A DNA stretch of 35,025 bases from CAG-791 sp963591995 (GTDB lineage: Bacteria; Bacillota; Clostridia; Lachnospirales; Lachnospiraceae). Within the stretch, counting starts at the first letter, position 1. Each line of letters starts with the position of its first letter. Where the stretch lies: NCBI GenBank assembly GCA_963591995.1, contig CAVAUJ010000023.1:1-35025 (forward strand), in the 5' to 3' direction. The notes beneath the pieces were generated by a model that made no database searches, was not told where the DNA came from, and saw only the letters and a program-made list of their open reading frames with translations. A program made the position numbers and the translations under genes. Below, one piece after another: positions 33,674-35,025 of this stretch.

Positions 33674-35025
33674 TCAGCGTTCCTGTTCGGTACGCTTTCT
33701 GGGTGGCTGGGTGTTGGTGGCTTGCACAGATTCCTTATTCGCTGCAATGCGATCAAGCACACTGGTTTTCTCTTCCGGAATCTCGCCCTTATGCTTCAAC
33801 ACAGTATCTACGCAATGCTGGATGCTGCGAATCATCTCCGGATCAAGATTGAGTGCCGTAAGCTTTTCTCTGAGTTCCTGATTTTCTGCTCTGAGCGCAT
33901 CACGCTGGCTGCGGCAGTTGCCCAGGTCATCGGCGGCAAGATTGTTGGCTTTCAAGTAGCGCACAGCTTTTGAGAATGCGTCCAGCTCCGGCTTATGCTC
34001 GGTGGCATACTTCGCCCGTGTCTTTTCAAAGCCTTTCCTGGACTGAGCATAGATGGGCGAATAACGCTTGAAATTCTCGATATGCTCGATACTTTTATTC
34101 AATCTGCGCACCTGTTTGTCGTTGCCGGAGATTTGATCGAGAATAGGCTTCTGTGCTGCAATGAGATTTTCAAAATCCTCCAGCGTGGTCACGCCTACGG
34201 ACTGCATCCACCTGAAAGCTTCGGCATTGAATTTCACATCAAGGACGGCTCCTTTCTGCCGTGCCGAATTGCTCCATGTGCTGCGCTCCGCTTTGCGGAT
34301 ACTGCTGTAATCGTTCAGAAGAGAAATAAGCGTAGGCTGCTCTTCCTCTCTGACGAACAGAGTTGCCAGCTTCTCCTTCGTCTCCGCAAGCCAGTTCTCT
34401 AATGACGCAATAAGCTGCTTTACTGTGCTGACGGCTGCATTGTGTGATTTAATCGCTCGGTTGTAATCTCCGATCTCCGTCTGAATGCCTTTGGCTTCCA
34501 TATGAGCAACAGCCGGACCGAGGTGAACAGTGGGAACCTTGTCTACTCCCTGACGTTCATAAGATCGAAGATCAAGCCGTACCGGAATTCCGTTTTTCTC
34601 GTAATACCGATTGACTGTATCTGCCCATGCAGTCCTCCACAATTCGGCATTCTCACGACTGTTCCAATCAACGGTATTCTCCTTGCGACTCTTTGGCTCT
34701 CCGCTGGGGAGCCGTATCTTCTCGCCGTTCTCGTCCAGCGCATAAACCTTTCTTGCCTTGGGGAGCCATTTTCCGTTTTCGTCCATGGCTCGCATGGTCA
34801 GCATGATGTGAGCGTGTGGATTATCGTCACCTTTATCGTGAACGGCAAAATCCACGCACATGCCTTTAGAGACAAACTGCTCCATGCAGTAATCACGGAC
34901 AAGCAACGCATACTGCTCATCCGGAAGCTCTCTCGGCAACGCCATGACGATACCCCGTGACAGTTGGGCATTCCATTGCTTTTCCACTCTCTCGGCTGCG
35001 TTCCACAGCGTCTGCCGGTCTTTGT
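33674..35025 (-). CDS. mobL: MobA/MobL relaxase of the nested element, N-terminus beyond the window
   Basis: About 450 residues visible. The frame runs through the right edge without a start (the GTG at 34987 is internal, preceded by KDRQTLWNAAERV). The nuclease domain shows LSRGIVMALPRELPDEQY and the metal-binding HDKGDDNPHAHIMLTMR, followed by MDENGKWLPKARKVY and RAWADTVNRYYEKNG-like motifs, all typical of MobA/MobL (MOBQ-type) proteins. The lost N-terminus should hold the catalytic tyrosine. The C-terminal half is helical and charged, with a coiled coil around RSQRDALRAENQELREKL. It nicks the nested element's own oriT so it can use another element's channel. It is unrelated in type to the relaxase at 2717-4129. 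Confidence 0.9.
   Translation of the reverse strand, partial: KDRQTLWNAAERVEKQWNAQLSRGIVMALPRELPDEQYALLVRDYCMEQFVSKGMCVDFAVHDKGDDNPHAHIMLTMRAMDENGKWLPKARKVYALDENGEKIRLPSGEPKSRKENTVDWNSRENAELWRTAWADTVNRYYEKNGIPVRLDLRSYERQGVDKVPTVHLGPAVAHMEAKGIQTEIGDYNRAIKSHNAAVSTVKQLIASLENWLAETKEKLATLFVREEEQPTLISLLNDYSSIRKAERSTWSNSARQKGAVLDVKFNAEAFRWMQSVGVTTLEDFENLIAAQKPILDQISGNDKQVRRLNKSIEHIENFKRYSPIYAQSRKGFEKTRAKYATEHKPELDAFSKAVRYLKANNLAADDLGNCRSQRDALRAENQELREKLTALNLDPEMIRSIQHCVDTVLKHKGEIPEEKTSVLDRIAANKESVQATNTQPPRKRTEQER

Larger units (their letters stand above)
30773..35025. mobile_element. Nested MobL-type mobilisable element inserted in traG, one end
   Basis: From about 30773 rightward the genes change abruptly from the ICE order to a MobA/MobL relaxase, Bro-N-like protein, DUF3991-helicase and TnpW. 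This set belongs to small mobilisable transposons. The junction is visible within a few bases because the traG reading frame stops matching there. The other end, a recombinase and any target duplication lie outside the window. Confidence 0.75.

Noticed and set aside
1..35025. CRISPR arrays, tRNA or rRNA genes, integrase or recombinase
   Set aside because: None seen on either strand. The recombination genes of both elements must lie outside the window.

Overview
The window looks like a mosaic of integrative and mobilisable elements from a gut-type Firmicute, most likely class Clostridia. The basis is recognition of gene families typical of Tn1549/CTn-type conjugative elements (Maff2, PrgI, DUF4315/DUF4366, TnpV, TnpW, SNF2-methylase giant protein) plus strong AGGAGG ribosome sites. 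No rRNA, tRNA, CRISPR array, integrase or recombinase gene is visible, so neither element is complete here.

Layout. (1) 1-1424, minus strand: a folate-type ECF transporter operon (S component, EcfT, and the first codons of a probable ATPase) with its own promoter and an operator-like palindrome. (2) 1425-2137: no intact gene. It holds an oriT-like palindromic stretch and a frameshifted mobC relic. (3) 2138-5719: an XRE regulator (+), the ICE relaxase (-) and a divergent AlbA/ATPase regulator (+). The last two share an overlapping divergent promoter region. (4) 5743-30772, minus strand: a long, tightly packed conjugation operon. Read in transcription order from the right it runs traG/virD4 (only the 3' part), Maff2, TrbL/VirB6-like, PrgI, VirB4, a 125-aa unknown, NlpC/CHAP hydrolase, DUF4315, DUF4366, a small Cys protein, topoisomerase III, a 92-aa unknown, a CHC2-primase/ArdC/YodL/DUF4316 protein, a TTRAP protein, a 2929-aa methylase/helicase, DUF3848/3849, MobC, a 100-aa unknown and a CD1845-like membrane protein. 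(5) 30773-35025, minus strand: one end of a second, MobA/MobL-type mobilisable element (relaxase, Bro-N-like protein, primase-helicase, TnpW) that interrupts traG.

How it works together. The ICE module supplies a relaxase, MobC, a VirB4-driven mating channel, a wall hydrolase, a topoisomerase and large DNA-processing/anti-restriction proteins. Its coupling protein is broken by the nested element, so self-transfer should be off unless that element excises precisely or a coupling protein is supplied in trans. The most unusual observation is a complete tnpV gene with its own Shine-Dalgarno site. It lies in a shifted frame on the same strand inside the giant methylase/helicase gene, where the host frame encodes only a low-complexity linker.
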